Source: Deefgea chitinilytica (GTDB lineage: Bacteria > Pseudomonadota > Gammaproteobacteria > Burkholderiales > Chitinibacteraceae). Taken from it: a DNA stretch of 64,000 nucleotides. The translations under genes were made by a program, and so were the position numbers. The notes beneath the pieces are model-generated. The model worked only from the letters and a program-made list of their open reading frames with translations. It did no database searches and had not been told where the DNA came from. Where the stretch lies: the NCBI RefSeq assembly GCF_016881405.1, contig NZ_WOFE01000004.1:119885-183884 (forward strand), in the 5' to 3' direction. Positions 16,685 to 25,594 of this stretch are shown piece by piece. The stretch's first letter is position 1, and each line of letters starts with the position of its first letter.

Positions 16685-17503
16685 TTAATCTGTGGCGGTT
16701 TCTTTCTTATTTTTTGTATCAAAAGCAATCACATCCATGCCCAGTACGCCTAGTGAAATGCTTTGATGTGCTGCTTGTGGATGGGTGAGCGAGCCTGCTG
16801 CGGCACGAGCGATCAGCAAGGGTAAGAAATGCTCCGGTGTAGGGTGAGCTCGGCGGGCGTGTGGCAGGCTGTTTTGCCACTGCTCCCAATCTTGTTTGCT
16901 ATAGGTATCGAGTGCTGAATAAGTTGCAGCAATGAATTCAGACGCATACGGTTCGATCTCAAATTTAGTGTTGCCCGTTTGCATGCGGCTAAATGCATCG
17001 CGCAAATTGTGCGTGATACTGCCCGAGCCAATCAGTAACACATCATCCGGCAGAATTTCAGCTAAGCGTTCACCCAAAGCCCAATGGGTAGCCACATCCA
17101 TAGTTTGCGCCAATGAGATTGTTATCACCGGCACATCGGCGTTGGGGTACATCAGTTTCAGCGGCACCCACGCGCCATGATCGAGCGCGGAATCATCGGT
17201 GACTGCGATAGTGAGCCCTGCGTTGGCGAGCTGCTGCGCTAGGCGCTGGGCAAAATCAGCATCGCCCTCCGGACGATATTGCATTTCGTATAGCTCAGGC
17301 GCAAAGCCACCAAAGTCGTGCCATTCTCGCCATTGTTGGGCGATACCAACCGTGGTGTGTGTTTGAATATTGTGCGCGGAAATCATCACGATGAGCCTGG
17401 GGCGTGGCTGGGTTTGGCCGAGCGAAATCAGGAAATCGTGGGCTGGAGTATCGTCAATCACTAGCGTTGGTGCGCCATGACTAATAAATAATGTGCGTGG
17501 CAT
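16685..17503 (-). CDS. LigB/DODA-type extradiol dioxygenase
   Basis: 272 residues, the usual length of 4,5-DOPA dioxygenase extradiol (YgiD-like). Visible motifs: FISHGAPTLVIDDTP, VMISAHN, LDHGAWVPLKLMYP and LLIGSGSITHNL, whose histidines are expected metal ligands. Family members open catechol rings, but the physiological substrate is usually unknown. Monocistronic, followed downstream by the TPR-GAF kinase gene. Confidence 0.85.
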   Translation of the reverse strand: MPRTLFISHGAPTLVIDDTPAHDFLISLGQTQPRPRLIVMISAHNIQTHTTVGIAQQWREWHDFGGFAPELYEMQYRPEGDADFAQRLAQQLANAGLTIAVTDDSALDHGAWVPLKLMYPNADVPVITISLAQTMDVATHWALGERLAEILPDDVLLIGSGSITHNLRDAFSRMQTGNTKFEIEPYASEFIAATYSALDTYSKQDWEQWQNSLPHARRAHPTPEHFLPLLIARAAAGSLTHPQAAHQSISLGVLGMDVIAFDTKNKKETATD

Positions 17504-17918
17504 AAGTCATCCTTTTTGATGCTTTCAATCATACGATTTTGCACAAAATGCTGCGGCGAAATGATTTGAATGACTTGTCGAAAAAAAATGAATTGCGGCC
17601 TATTGAGGAAAAAACGTAAAAATGGGAGTCCAAGAAAAAAGACAAAAACGAAAAAAGACAATGCATTGAATTTGCTCGATTGAGCTTGCGCGCGACGGTG
17701 CTGAGTATGGATTCATTTTTGTTTTGTATTGGCCATGCTTTCGTGGGCAAGCCCGCTCCCATGAGCTTGTCAGGCATAGAAATTTAAGCGGCTTCGTTTT
17801 TTTGCCTTTCTTTCGTGTTTTTCGTGGACTCTGGTTTTGAGTTTGGATTTACCCGTGCTGGGCGCAGGCTGGTGCGAACATCAGTTACAATAGCCCCATT
17901 GTTGTGTGGGGAACTGGC
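17504..17918. other. Gene-poor region holding repeat pair and dnaQ promoter
   Basis: Between the dioxygenase and dnaQ starts. It contains copy B of the CACGAAAA repeat pair (17623-17836), and the sequence TACAATAGC (17886-17894), a likely -10 element 27 bp before the dnaQ ATG. I see no coding sequence. Confidence 0.6.
17623..17836. repeat. Inverted pair of CACGAAAA-type repeats, copy B (decayed)
   Basis: Left arm (about 17623-17660) begins GGGAGTCCAAGAAAAAAG and is a decayed version of the copy A arm. The right arm (about 17804-17836) reads TTCTTTCGTGTTTTTCG and ends GTGGACTC. About 140 bp separates the arms. Confidence 0.7.
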
Positions 17919-18656
17919 ATGCGCCAAATCTTTTTAGATACTGAAACGACCGGTTTGCGTGTTGAAGACGGCAATCGCTTGCTCGAGGTGGCGGCGGTTG
18001 AAATGATCGATCGCAAATTATCCAAACCAGAGCGCCATTTTCATCGCTTTGTGAACCCGGAGCGCGATTCGGAAGAGGGCGCTTTGAATGTTCACGGATT
18101 AACGACCGAATTTTTGGCCGATAAACCTAAGTTTGCCGCCATTGTCGATGAGTTTCTCGATTTTGTGAAAGGCAGCGAGCTGATTATTCATAATGCGCCA
18201 TTTGATGTTGGCTACCTGAATATGGAGCTGGGTCGGCTCGGGCGCGGCAAAATTGAAGATTACGTCGATAGCATTACCGATACGCTGAAAATGGCCAAAG
18301 ACCTGTGGCCGGGTAAGCGCAATAGTTTGGATGCGCTGTGTGATCGCTATGAAGTCGATCGCTCAGGCCGAACTTTGCACGGCGCTTTGATCGACTGTGA
18401 ATTGCTCGCCGAAGTCTATATGGCGATGACGCGCGGGCAAGACAGTTTATTGATCGACTTTGCGCCAACAGCCGAAGAAAACGCCAGTAATTTGGAACGC
18501 CGCAGTAGCGGCAAGCCGCTGATTGTGACGCAGGCCAGCCCTGAAGAACTCGCGCTGCATCAGAAATACCTCGATGCCTTGGATAAAACGGTCAAAGGTG
18601 CTTGCGTGTGGCGCGAATTAGAGCCGCTAGCGACGAACGAGGCGAATCCACAATGA
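17919..18656 (+). CDS. dnaQ: DNA polymerase III epsilon subunit (3'-5' proofreading exonuclease)
   Basis: 245 residues. DEDDh exonuclease motifs: FLDTETTG, IIHNAPFDVGYLN and HGALIDCELLAEVY. It proofreads for the replicative polymerase. The ATG at 17919 was chosen over the GTG at 17904 because GGGGA lies 6 bp upstream and the family begins MRQIFLDTETTG. Its stop overlaps the next start (ATGA), so translation is coupled to the TPR gene and then ispD. Confidence 0.95.
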   Translation: MRQIFLDTETTGLRVEDGNRLLEVAAVEMIDRKLSKPERHFHRFVNPERDSEEGALNVHGLTTEFLADKPKFAAIVDEFLDFVKGSELIIHNAPFDVGYLNMELGRLGRGKIEDYVDSITDTLKMAKDLWPGKRNSLDALCDRYEVDRSGRTLHGALIDCELLAEVYMAMTRGQDSLLIDFAPTAEENASNLERRSSGKPLIVTQASPEELALHQKYLDALDKTVKGACVWRELEPLATNEANPQ

Positions 18657-19567
18657 GCGTATGCATGAATACCAGCGAACTTAAAGCTGCTGCGCACGCC
18701 GCGTGGGACGATGATGACGAAGCCTTGGCCGAACAGCATTTTTTGGCCGCGCTGGCGATTGATGAACAAGACGCGGTGACTAACTACGATTTGGCGCTGC
18801 TGTATAAATATCAAAGCCGCTGGGTCGAGTCACTGCGCTATAACCGCCGTGCCGCTGAATTGAATCCGGAAGACGAAGCCGCGTGGTGGAATCTGGGTAT
18901 CGCTGCGACTGCATTATCGGATTGGGCAACTGCAGCGCTGGCGTGGGAATTTTTCGGTGTTACTTTGGACGCCAGTACAGGCCTCGCTCCTGATTTAAAA
19001 CTTGGCTCAATTCCAGTGAGAATTACACAAGGCGATCAGGTTGAAGTGCTGTGGGCCAATCGCCTTGATCCGGCACGCGCACAGATTGTCAGCGTGCCGA
19101 TGCCCGATTGTGGGGTGCGTTATCACGATATTGTGTTAATTGACGGCGCGCCGCGTGGCACGCGTGAACTCAATGGTCAACAAGTCCCAGTGTTTGATTG
19201 GCTTGAGTTTTGGCAACGCTCGAACTACTCGACGTATGTGCTGGAAGCCAATATTCCTGATGAGCTAGCTGTTCATACCCTTGATAAATTAATAAAAAAC
19301 TTAGAGCTGGCTGTTGAAGATTGGGCTAGCAATCTGCGTTTATTGTGTAAAGCCTGCAGCGAAGGCACTCCGCATGAGCAGCATGATCAAAAGGGGGATG
19401 TTGTCAGCGAATGGCAGCCCGAGCGTCAAATGGGGTTCGCGGCACTCAACGATCAGGCCCTTGCCGATGTGCTTGACGCATGGCAAGCGGCTCATCCAGA
19501 AATAGAAATCCTCGAAGTTTACAATGCACTGGATGTCGATGAAGCTGCGGAGGGCGATGCAAAATGA
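18653..19567 (+). CDS. Tetratricopeptide repeat protein
   Basis: 304 residues. N-terminal TPR-like repeats (about 8-95: AWDDDDEALAEQHFLAALA, YNRRAAELNPEDEAAWWNLG) followed by a C-terminal domain with no recognised family and two cysteines near LLCKACSEG. Soluble, acidic C-terminus. It lies between dnaQ and ispD with ATGA overlaps on both sides, so it is certainly expressed with them, but the functional link is not obvious. Role unknown. Confidence 0.75.
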   Translation: MSVCMNTSELKAAAHAAWDDDDEALAEQHFLAALAIDEQDAVTNYDLALLYKYQSRWVESLRYNRRAAELNPEDEAAWWNLGIAATALSDWATAALAWEFFGVTLDASTGLAPDLKLGSIPVRITQGDQVEVLWANRLDPARAQIVSVPMPDCGVRYHDIVLIDGAPRGTRELNGQQVPVFDWLEFWQRSNYSTYVLEANIPDELAVHTLDKLIKNLELAVEDWASNLRLLCKACSEGTPHEQHDQKGDVVSEWQPERQMGFAALNDQALADVLDAWQAAHPEIEILEVYNALDVDEAAEGDAK

Positions 19568-20268
19568 GTGCGATTGCTTTGGTGCCCGCTGCAGGTAGCG
19601 GGAGCCGCATGGCATCCGCCACGCCGAAACAGTATCTAGATTTGCTCGGTCAACCGCTGATTGCGCACACGCTGTGCGCTTTGTTGGGCGCAACGCGCTT
19701 GGCGCAAGTGGCCGTGGTGATTTCACCAGCAGATGAATGGTGGGAGAGCTACGACTGGCCAGCCTTACTCGGCGCATCGTTTGCACGCCTGCTGGTGCTG
19801 CGCGTTGGCGGGGACAGCCGTGCAGAATCGGTGATGAATGGCTTGGCGGCATTACCGCAGTCCGATGCATGGGTATTGGTGCACGATGCGGCGCGGCCTT
19901 GTTTGCGTAGCCAGCAAGTCGATGAAATGATTACTCAGTTGGAGTATGACGCAGTAGGCGGTATTTTAGCTGTGCCAGTCGCAGATACCCTTAAGATTGC
20001 AAGCAAGGAGCAGAGCATCGCCCGCACAACGCCGCGCGCTGGATTGTGGCAAGCGCAAACGCCGCAAATGTTCCGTCAGCAAGCATTGCTTGCTGCGCTG
20101 CAAGCGGCGTTACCTGAACATGTGGCAGATATCACCGATGAAGCCAGTGCATTAGAACGCTTGGGAAAATCGCCAAAACTCATCATGGGCAGCCCGTGGA
20201 ATTTGAAAGTGACGTATCCGCAGGATTTAATTTTGGCAGGCTTACTGCTAAAAAGTGGGGCGATTTAA
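19564..20268 (+). CDS. ispD: 2-C-methyl-D-erythritol 4-phosphate cytidylyltransferase
   Basis: 234 residues. Nucleotidyltransferase fold with VPAAGSGSRMASATPKQY, the VHDAARPCL motif, RTTPRAGLWQAQTPQMF and ITDEASALE. It makes CDP-methylerythritol in the non-mevalonate isoprenoid pathway. Start overlaps the TPR gene stop by 4 bp. ispF, often adjacent in related genomes, is absent; a bidirectional terminator follows. Confidence 0.95.
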   Translation: MSAIALVPAAGSGSRMASATPKQYLDLLGQPLIAHTLCALLGATRLAQVAVVISPADEWWESYDWPALLGASFARLLVLRVGGDSRAESVMNGLAALPQSDAWVLVHDAARPCLRSQQVDEMITQLEYDAVGGILAVPVADTLKIASKEQSIARTTPRAGLWQAQTPQMFRQQALLAALQAALPEHVADITDEASALERLGKSPKLIMGSPWNLKVTYPQDLILAGLLLKSGAI

Positions 20269-20289
20269 TTCGCTTGGAGAACGCCAATT

Positions 20290-20325
20290 AAAAAGTCCGC
20301 ATGGAATGATCCTTGCGGGCTTTTT
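20290..20325. terminator. Bidirectional terminator between ispD and QueD-family gene
   Basis: AAAAAGTCCGCA (20290-20301) pairs with TGCGGGCTTTTT (20314-20325). The A-tract and T-tract flank the stem on both sides, so it can serve both convergent genes. Confidence 0.85.
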
Positions 20326-20340
20326 ACTGTGTCGCTGGGC

Positions 20341-20934
20341 TTATTGAACTTGCTGCGGCACTACTGGGTTGGTGAATTTCACGCCCGCGAGTAGTTTTTG
20401 ATACATCGCAGGATCAATCCATTCTTGCTGGCATTGCGCTGAAAACTCAATCTGCGATAGTTGAATTTCGCCCATCCGAGGATTGTAGGCATCGTGGCGA
20501 AAGGCTTGTGCGTAACCTGTTTCGGTTTCGTGCGCGATGATTGAATGCAATCGAACATCATGTTCGCCATTGGCCATCACGGTTTGCGCCAGCACTTGAT
20601 CAATAATCACAAAAAACAGCCGTGCAAATTGTTCCGCTGATGGCGATACGGGCATGGAAATCCAGCGCGCTGAAAAAATTTTGCATAAGCGGATGTATTC
20701 CGCGTCGTCTTTATCCCAAAAGCAAATGGCATGATCAAACGCATCAATCACATCGCGAATCGTACCTTTCATCAAACCAAAGTCGTAAACCATCTGCCCG
20801 TTGTCTAATGCATCGGCTTCGAGCAAAACTTCTATTTTATAGCTGTGACCGTGAATCGAAGTACGACAGCGCTCGGATGAGCAGTTGCGCACAATATGGG
20901 CGTTTTCAAATTTAAATAGTTTGCGAATCAGCAT
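20341..20934 (-). CDS. 6-pyruvoyl-tetrahydropterin synthase / QueD family protein
   Basis: 197 residues from the chosen ATG (MLIRKLFKFENAHIVRN). It shows the PTPS/QueD zinc site and Cys relay: His in FENAHIV, Cys in SSERCRTS, the IHGHSYKIEV motif, VYDFGLMKGTIRDVIDAFDHA and the C-terminal Glu in HETETGYA. It is longer than the ~120-residue QueD of E. coli, with inserted sequence around 90-130, so it may be a 6-carboxytetrahydropterin synthase for queuosine or a paralogue with another pterin reaction. The start is placed at the family N-terminus; upstream frame extension (to 21159) looks non-coding. Confidence 0.82.
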   Translation of the reverse strand: MLIRKLFKFENAHIVRNCSSERCRTSIHGHSYKIEVLLEADALDNGQMVYDFGLMKGTIRDVIDAFDHAICFWDKDDAEYIRLCKIFSARWISMPVSPSAEQFARLFFVIIDQVLAQTVMANGEHDVRLHSIIAHETETGYAQAFRHDAYNPRMGEIQLSQIEFSAQCQQEWIDPAMYQKLLAGVKFTNPVVPQQVQ

Positions 20935-21582
20935 ATTCAATAGCAGGCAATGAATGAGATTTGTTTTTAACAGAGACGAGCCGCAAGGGCAAGGCAGGAG
21001 CGCGGCTATTCGTTGCTTATTGAGCGTGTTTAATACCAGTGTTTTGCCGCGAGCTCGGCAAAATACCCAATTCCTTTCAAGAAATAAAGAAGAAAGATTA
21101 AAGAAAGATTGTCGATTCGACTTTTTTTTGGCGCTAGAAAAACATGAGATTTTCGTCACAAATGTATCGCGTTGAGCAAAGTTTTTGTCGTTTTAACTAC
21201 TGCAATAAACTTCAATTAGTTACATCAGTAAATGCTAATTAATGTGTTGCGCTGCATTTTTGATGCTAATTAATTCATATTAATCATTGGTTTACTGCTT
21301 TTATGTTGCGGTGCGAAAAAATGGGGCTTGTTGCTTTTTGTAGTAAATTTCCGAGTGTTACTGTTTTGCTAGACGTGAATTATTTTTGTTTGAGTTTGGG
21401 GTGTTGACAAGGGATTTGGCTTCAGTATTAATCGTAATTGCCGAGGTCGGCCTAGAAGTGAAGCGGTCGGTCAGCAGGGGTTAATGCCTGGTTTCTTACA
21501 AAATGGTAACAGCCCTAGGCTGCAGGATAAGACCAATTATTTTGCAGCATGAATGCCAATCAATAATATGGAGGAGACTTTA
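20935..21582. other. Long AT-rich region upstream of the GH18 chitinase
   Basis: 650 bp without a convincing gene. The first 200 bp are the divergent leader of the QueD-family gene. The rest is AT-rich with a promoter at 21404-21431 and a 145-base leader with several potential stems (GCCGA/TCGGC at 21440-21451; GCCTAG at 21450 with CTAGGC at 21515). The size and base bias suggest a regulated control region for chitinase expression. Confidence 0.5.
21404..21431 (+). promoter_or_regulatory. Predicted sigma-70 promoter of the GH18 chitinase
   Basis: TTGACA at 21404-21409, 16-bp spacer and TATTAA at 21426-21431. The predicted transcript begins near 21438, giving a ~145-base leader before the ATG at 21583. 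Confidence 0.6.
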
Positions 21583-24495
21583 ATGTCCCATTTGAATCGC
21601 ATCGCATTTGCAGCTATCCCGGCCGCTATTGCAATGATCTCAGTCAATGCGTTTGCTGCCACTGCGTGGAATAGCACTTCTACTTACGTCGCTGGCGACG
21701 TTGTGACCTACTCTGGCAAAGACTACAAAGCTAAATGGTGGACTCAAGGTAACGTGCCTGGTGCCGAGCAATGGGGCCCTTGGGAAGCTTTAAGTGGCGG
21801 CACTGTAACGCCAACACCAACGACGGTCGTTACCGCTGGTCCAACAGCAACGACTGCACCAACGGCAACAACACCACCTGCTGGCGCATGTACTTACGCA
21901 GCATGGAATGCCGCAACTGCCTACAATGGCGGCGCATTGGTGAGCTCGAATGGTCGTAACTATAAAGCTCAATGGTGGACACAAGGCAATGAACCAGCGA
22001 CTAACGTTGGCTCAGGTAAACCTTGGTTGGATCTTGGCCCTTGCGATGCCACTGCAACGCCAACGCCAACAGCAACTAAAGTTGTGACGCCTACTCCGAC
22101 TGCAACAACTGTCGTGACCCCAACTCCAACTGCAACTTCAGTTGTTACTCCAACGCCAACGAAAGTCGTGACGCCAACTCCGACAGCGACTTTAGTTGTG
22201 ACGCCAACACCAACCGCTACTTCGGTTGTAACCCCAACACCAACTAAAGTGGTAACGCCAACTCCGACGGCGACCACTGTCGTGACGCCAACACCAACTG
22301 CAACTGCAGTCGTAACGCCAACACCAACTCCAACAGGTGTGGTTGGCTCGCAAGATCAATGCCGCCCAGCTGGCTTGGTGTCTGACGTCGCTAACGTACC
22401 GTATTGCAATGCTTACGATACCGCAGGTCGTGAAAAACTCGCTAACAACATGAAACGCCGTAGCATCGGTTACTTCACTAACTGGCGTACTGGTAAAAAC
22501 GGTCAGCCTGCATACCTAGGTGCAGATGTGCCTTGGGGTGATATCACTCACGTGAACTATGCGTTTGCACACGTGAATGATCAATGGCAAGTTTCAATCG
22601 GTAATGAAGCCGATCCAAATAATTCTTCAGTAGGTATGGAATGGCCAGAGAAAGGTGCGAAATACGCATTGAATCCTAATCTGCCATACAAAGGCCACTT
22701 CAACATGTTGAAGACCAACAACAAGAATGGCGTGAAATTGCTGCTTTCTGTTGGTGGCTGGGCTGAAACTGGTGGTTTCTTTAATGAAGCTGATGGCCGT
22801 ACCGTAAGTGGTGGCTTCTATGCCTTGACGACTGACCCTGTGACCGGTGCTGTACGTCAAGATCGTATCGATACGTTTGCTAAATCAGCTGCTGCATTCG
22901 TGAAGAAATATGGCTTTGATGGTATCGATATCGACTATGAATATCCAACTTCAATGAATGATGCCGGTAATCCAGAAGATTGGAAGATCGGTAATGCAAG
23001 ACGTGGTGATTTGTGGAAAGGCTATATGGCCTTGATGAAAACACTGCGTAACGAGTTGGACAAACAAGCCGTTGCGGATAACAAGTACTACATGTTGACG
23101 ATTGCATCACCATCGTCAGGCTACTTGCTACGCGGTATGGAAGACTTCGAAGCGGTTAAATACCTCGATTACGTTAATATGATGACATATGACTTGCATG
23201 GTGCGTGGAACCACTTCGTAGGTCACAATGCGGCCTTGTATGACACAGGTAAAGACAATGAAATCGCTGATGCGAAAATCTACTCAGGTGGTGATGCGCA
23301 TTACTACAATTCGCAAGGCTACTTGAACATTGATTGGGCGTATAAATACTTCCGTACTGCATTGGCAGGTGGTCGTATCAATATCGGTTTACCGTACTAC
23401 ACTCGCGGTTCACAAAACGTAACTGGCGGCACTAATGGTCTATGGGGTATTTCTGCTCTGGCTGATCAAACTAAGTGCTACCTCGGTACTGGTGGTAACT
23501 TAGGTCCTGATGCATTGAGCGCGAAAGCGGGTGCACCATGCGGCTTCGGTGCACAAGGTATCGATAACTTGTGGTTTGACCGTGATGCAGCTGGCAATGA
23601 AATGTTTGCCGGTGTGAATCCATTGTGGCACGTGAACAACTTGCGTGATGGCTTGCCAACTCCATACGTTGCTCAATACGGTCATGATGTAACTAAGCCA
23701 GCGAACCAAGTGACTGGCAGCTACATCGAATACTTTGATGATGTTGCAAAATCATCTTGGCTGTGGAACCCAACGAAGAAAGTGTTCTTGTCGACTGAAA
23801 ATGAGAAATCATTTGCAGCTAAAGTGCAGTACGCAATCGATCAAGGCGCTGGCGGTATCATGTTCTGGGAAATGGCGGGTGACTACAGCACGCCAGCTCA
23901 AAATGGTACTTCTTCATACGGCATGGGTAGCTACTTGACAGCTCTTGCAGCAAACAAATTGCGTGCAGCAACACCGTATGGTGTGAAAGCAGGTGATGAG
24001 AAGTTTGTTCAACCAGCTGACGTGTTGGATGTGACATTGGATTTGGTTGGCTTCAAACCAAAAGGCGATGATAACTACCCACTCGCTATTGGTGTGAAAC
24101 TGAAAAACAACTCTAATGTTGATTTGACTGGCGCGAAAGTGTCGTTCAACGTGGCCCCATCAACTCCATTGGTACCATCTGAAGTTCAATACCTGAAACC
24201 AAGCGATCCACCAGCTGGTAACGGTGTAGAAAACCTCGTTGATATCTACAGCGGCGGTACTTGGTCTGCGGTTCCTGCATCTAGCACCGTAGGGAACGTT
24301 GGCGGCTTGCCAAATGGTTTCCACCGTCTATCGTACGAGCTCAAAGCGGGTACTGTTGGCACAACATGGGGTGTAACTGACTTCAGCCCAGGCAAAACGA
24401 TCACTATCGGTATGCGTGTGTTTATGCCTCTGACTGTACCAAGCAACGTAACGCTGACTCTGCCAAACGGCAAAGTGTACGGCATCAAGCAATAA
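21583..24495 (+). CDS. Secreted GH18 chitinase with two CBM5/12 modules and Thr-Pro linker
   Basis: 970 residues. Signal peptide (about 1-26, NAFAA), two chitin-binding CBM5/12 modules (about 27-70 and 105-152; hallmarks AWNSTSTYVAGDVVTYSG and YKAKWWTQGN, YKAQWWTQGN), a Thr/Pro-rich repetitive linker (about 158-252), a GH18 barrel (about 290-800) with the catalytic motif DGIDIDYE at 446-453 (proton donor Glu453), then a C-terminal beta-rich domain of about 150 residues. It should hydrolyse chitin outside the cell. A strong GGAGGAG precedes the ATG at 21583. Long leader and strong terminator point to a highly expressed single gene. Endo- or exo-mode cannot be told by eye. Confidence 0.93.
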   Translation: MSHLNRIAFAAIPAAIAMISVNAFAATAWNSTSTYVAGDVVTYSGKDYKAKWWTQGNVPGAEQWGPWEALSGGTVTPTPTTVVTAGPTATTAPTATTPPAGACTYAAWNAATAYNGGALVSSNGRNYKAQWWTQGNEPATNVGSGKPWLDLGPCDATATPTPTATKVVTPTPTATTVVTPTPTATSVVTPTPTKVVTPTPTATLVVTPTPTATSVVTPTPTKVVTPTPTATTVVTPTPTATAVVTPTPTPTGVVGSQDQCRPAGLVSDVANVPYCNAYDTAGREKLANNMKRRSIGYFTNWRTGKNGQPAYLGADVPWGDITHVNYAFAHVNDQWQVSIGNEADPNNSSVGMEWPEKGAKYALNPNLPYKGHFNMLKTNNKNGVKLLLSVGGWAETGGFFNEADGRTVSGGFYALTTDPVTGAVRQDRIDTFAKSAAAFVKKYGFDGIDIDYEYPTSMNDAGNPEDWKIGNARRGDLWKGYMALMKTLRNELDKQAVADNKYYMLTIASPSSGYLLRGMEDFEAVKYLDYVNMMTYDLHGAWNHFVGHNAALYDTGKDNEIADAKIYSGGDAHYYNSQGYLNIDWAYKYFRTALAGGRINIGLPYYTRGSQNVTGGTNGLWGISALADQTKCYLGTGGNLGPDALSAKAGAPCGFGAQGIDNLWFDRDAAGNEMFAGVNPLWHVNNLRDGLPTPYVAQYGHDVTKPANQVTGSYIEYFDDVAKSSWLWNPTKKVFLSTENEKSFAAKVQYAIDQGAGGIMFWEMAGDYSTPAQNGTSSYGMGSYLTALAANKLRAATPYGVKAGDEKFVQPADVLDVTLDLVGFKPKGDDNYPLAIGVKLKNNSNVDLTGAKVSFNVAPSTPLVPSEVQYLKPSDPPAGNGVENLVDIYSGGTWSAVPASSTVGNVGGLPNGFHRLSYELKAGTVGTTWGVTDFSPGKTITIGMRVFMPLTVPSNVTLTLPNGKVYGIKQ
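22057..22340 (+). repeat. Degenerate tandem repeat encoding the chitinase linker
   Basis: Repeated CCAACACCAACT-like units encode TPTPTA-x-VVTPTPTA runs. It is an in-frame low-complexity coding repeat, likely prone to length change by slippage or recombination. Confidence 0.85.
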
Positions 24496-24529
24496 GTTAG
24501 ACTTTGACCCAGCATTGCTGGGTTGATGA

Positions 24530-24562
24530 AAAACGCCACGATTTGATCGTGGCGTTTTTTTA
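24530..24562 (+). terminator. Rho-independent terminator of the GH18 chitinase
   Basis: AACGCCACGAT (24532-24542) pairs with ATCGTGGCGTT (24546-24556) over a 3-base loop and runs into seven T residues. A smaller hairpin (GACCCAGCATTGCTGGGTT) precedes it. Confidence 0.92.
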
Positions 24563-24662
24563 TGGAAATCAAAGCGTATATTGCTCAAAGCTATGCGTGT
24601 AAACGCTTTTGCTGATATACATGTCTACTTGTATTTAGGGCAGAACCTTGTGTTTGATCTGT

Positions 24663-24694
24663 TTTAAAAAAATCCCGCTGTGACGAGCGGGATG
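24663..24694 (-). terminator. Rho-independent terminator of parA-like gene
   Basis: On the minus strand, ATCCCGCT pairs with AGCGGGAT over six bases, followed by seven T residues, about 20 bp after the stop. Confidence 0.88.
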
Positions 24695-24714
24695 TTGGAT
24701 CAAGTACTCAGTGC

Positions 24715-25341
24715 TTAACGTATATGGAGCCAATCAATCAGCGGCTGCCATTCTTCACGGTCACGCTCTGTTTTTGAGTGGGGCAAATCAAATAATGTCA
24801 TGCCACGCTGTATCGTTTGGTTGTAGAGCTGCGTATCGCGTAAGCAAGTGAGTAGTGGTAGGTCGTAGCGACTCAGAAAATCGGGTAATTGTTGAGCAGA
24901 TTGTGTACGTGGATTCACGCGCATGCCGACCACGCCAATTTTTACTTCATCATGGCGCACCGATTTTAATTCGGCTAATTCGGCAAAAAAATCAGCGCAG
25001 GCCCATAAATCAAATGCAGAAGGCAGTACAGGGACGATGACGTGATCGACTTTATTGATGACATGCTTGAGTTTTTTTCCGCTAAAGCACGCTGGGGTGT
25101 CCAAAATAGCGACTTGGCAGCCTTTGGGTGGGCGTGCAACTTTATCGTCGCCGATATCCCAGCGATGGATAAACGGTAGGGTGCTGGGGCGTAAATCAAG
25201 CCAATGGTGACTCGAATGCTGCTTGTCTAGATCGCCTAACATCACGGTGTCTTCTTGCCAGGCAAAGTAAGTTGCTAAATGCGTGGATAGGGTTGATTTA
25301 CCGCTGCCGCCTTTGGGATTGGCGATCAATATTTTACGCAT
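24715..25341 (-). CDS. Orphan ParA-family ATPase
   Basis: 208 residues from MRKILIANPKGG. Deviant Walker A KGGSGKSTL at 10-18, switch region LGDLDKQHSSHHWLDLR, Walker B-like VAILDTPA. Such single ParA proteins position cell-envelope or cytoplasmic cargo or segregate DNA, but no parB or parS-like site is seen nearby. It stands between the GH18 chitinase (convergent) and the DUF5610-like gene. Start at 25341 was chosen because the ATPase fold begins there; the frame extends ten codons further. Cargo unknown. Confidence 0.82.
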   Translation of the reverse strand: MRKILIANPKGGSGKSTLSTHLATYFAWQEDTVMLGDLDKQHSSHHWLDLRPSTLPFIHRWDIGDDKVARPPKGCQVAILDTPACFSGKKLKHVINKVDHVIVPVLPSAFDLWACADFFAELAELKSVRHDEVKIGVVGMRVNPRTQSAQQLPDFLSRYDLPLLTCLRDTQLYNQTIQRGMTLFDLPHSKTERDREEWQPLIDWLHIR

Positions 25342-25594
25342 TACCGAAAACTCATATTCAAAACCATTCAAGATTATGACAGAGTTTTGCTTGCTGAATG
25401 TGAAGGTTTAGTTAAATTATTTCTTTTTTGTGAAAGTAGTTTGAAATATATAAGTCAACTTTTGAGGGCGGAAAATTGAAATGCAGCTGCTGAGTTTGCT
25501 GAGCCGCATTGATAATTTGCTGCTACGGTGCAGTCGCTGAGCACTCCCATGGTGGGTAAGCGGCAAGTGGTGACGCGTAGCAGCCGCAAGCAAG

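Noticed and set aside
21438..21582. c-di-GMP-I riboswitch in the chitinase leader
   Set aside because: The conserved CACGCACAGGGCAAACC-like core and tetraloop are absent.
21969..22277. Val/Gly-rich frame opposite the GH18 linker
   Set aside because: It is the antisense reading of the Thr-Pro repeat; no start context. The similar frame at 50949-51260 is the antisense of the GH19 linker.
22057..22340. Direct repeats resembling a CRISPR or VNTR array
   Set aside because: The units are in-frame, short, unequal and encode the chitinase linker; there are no constant spacers.
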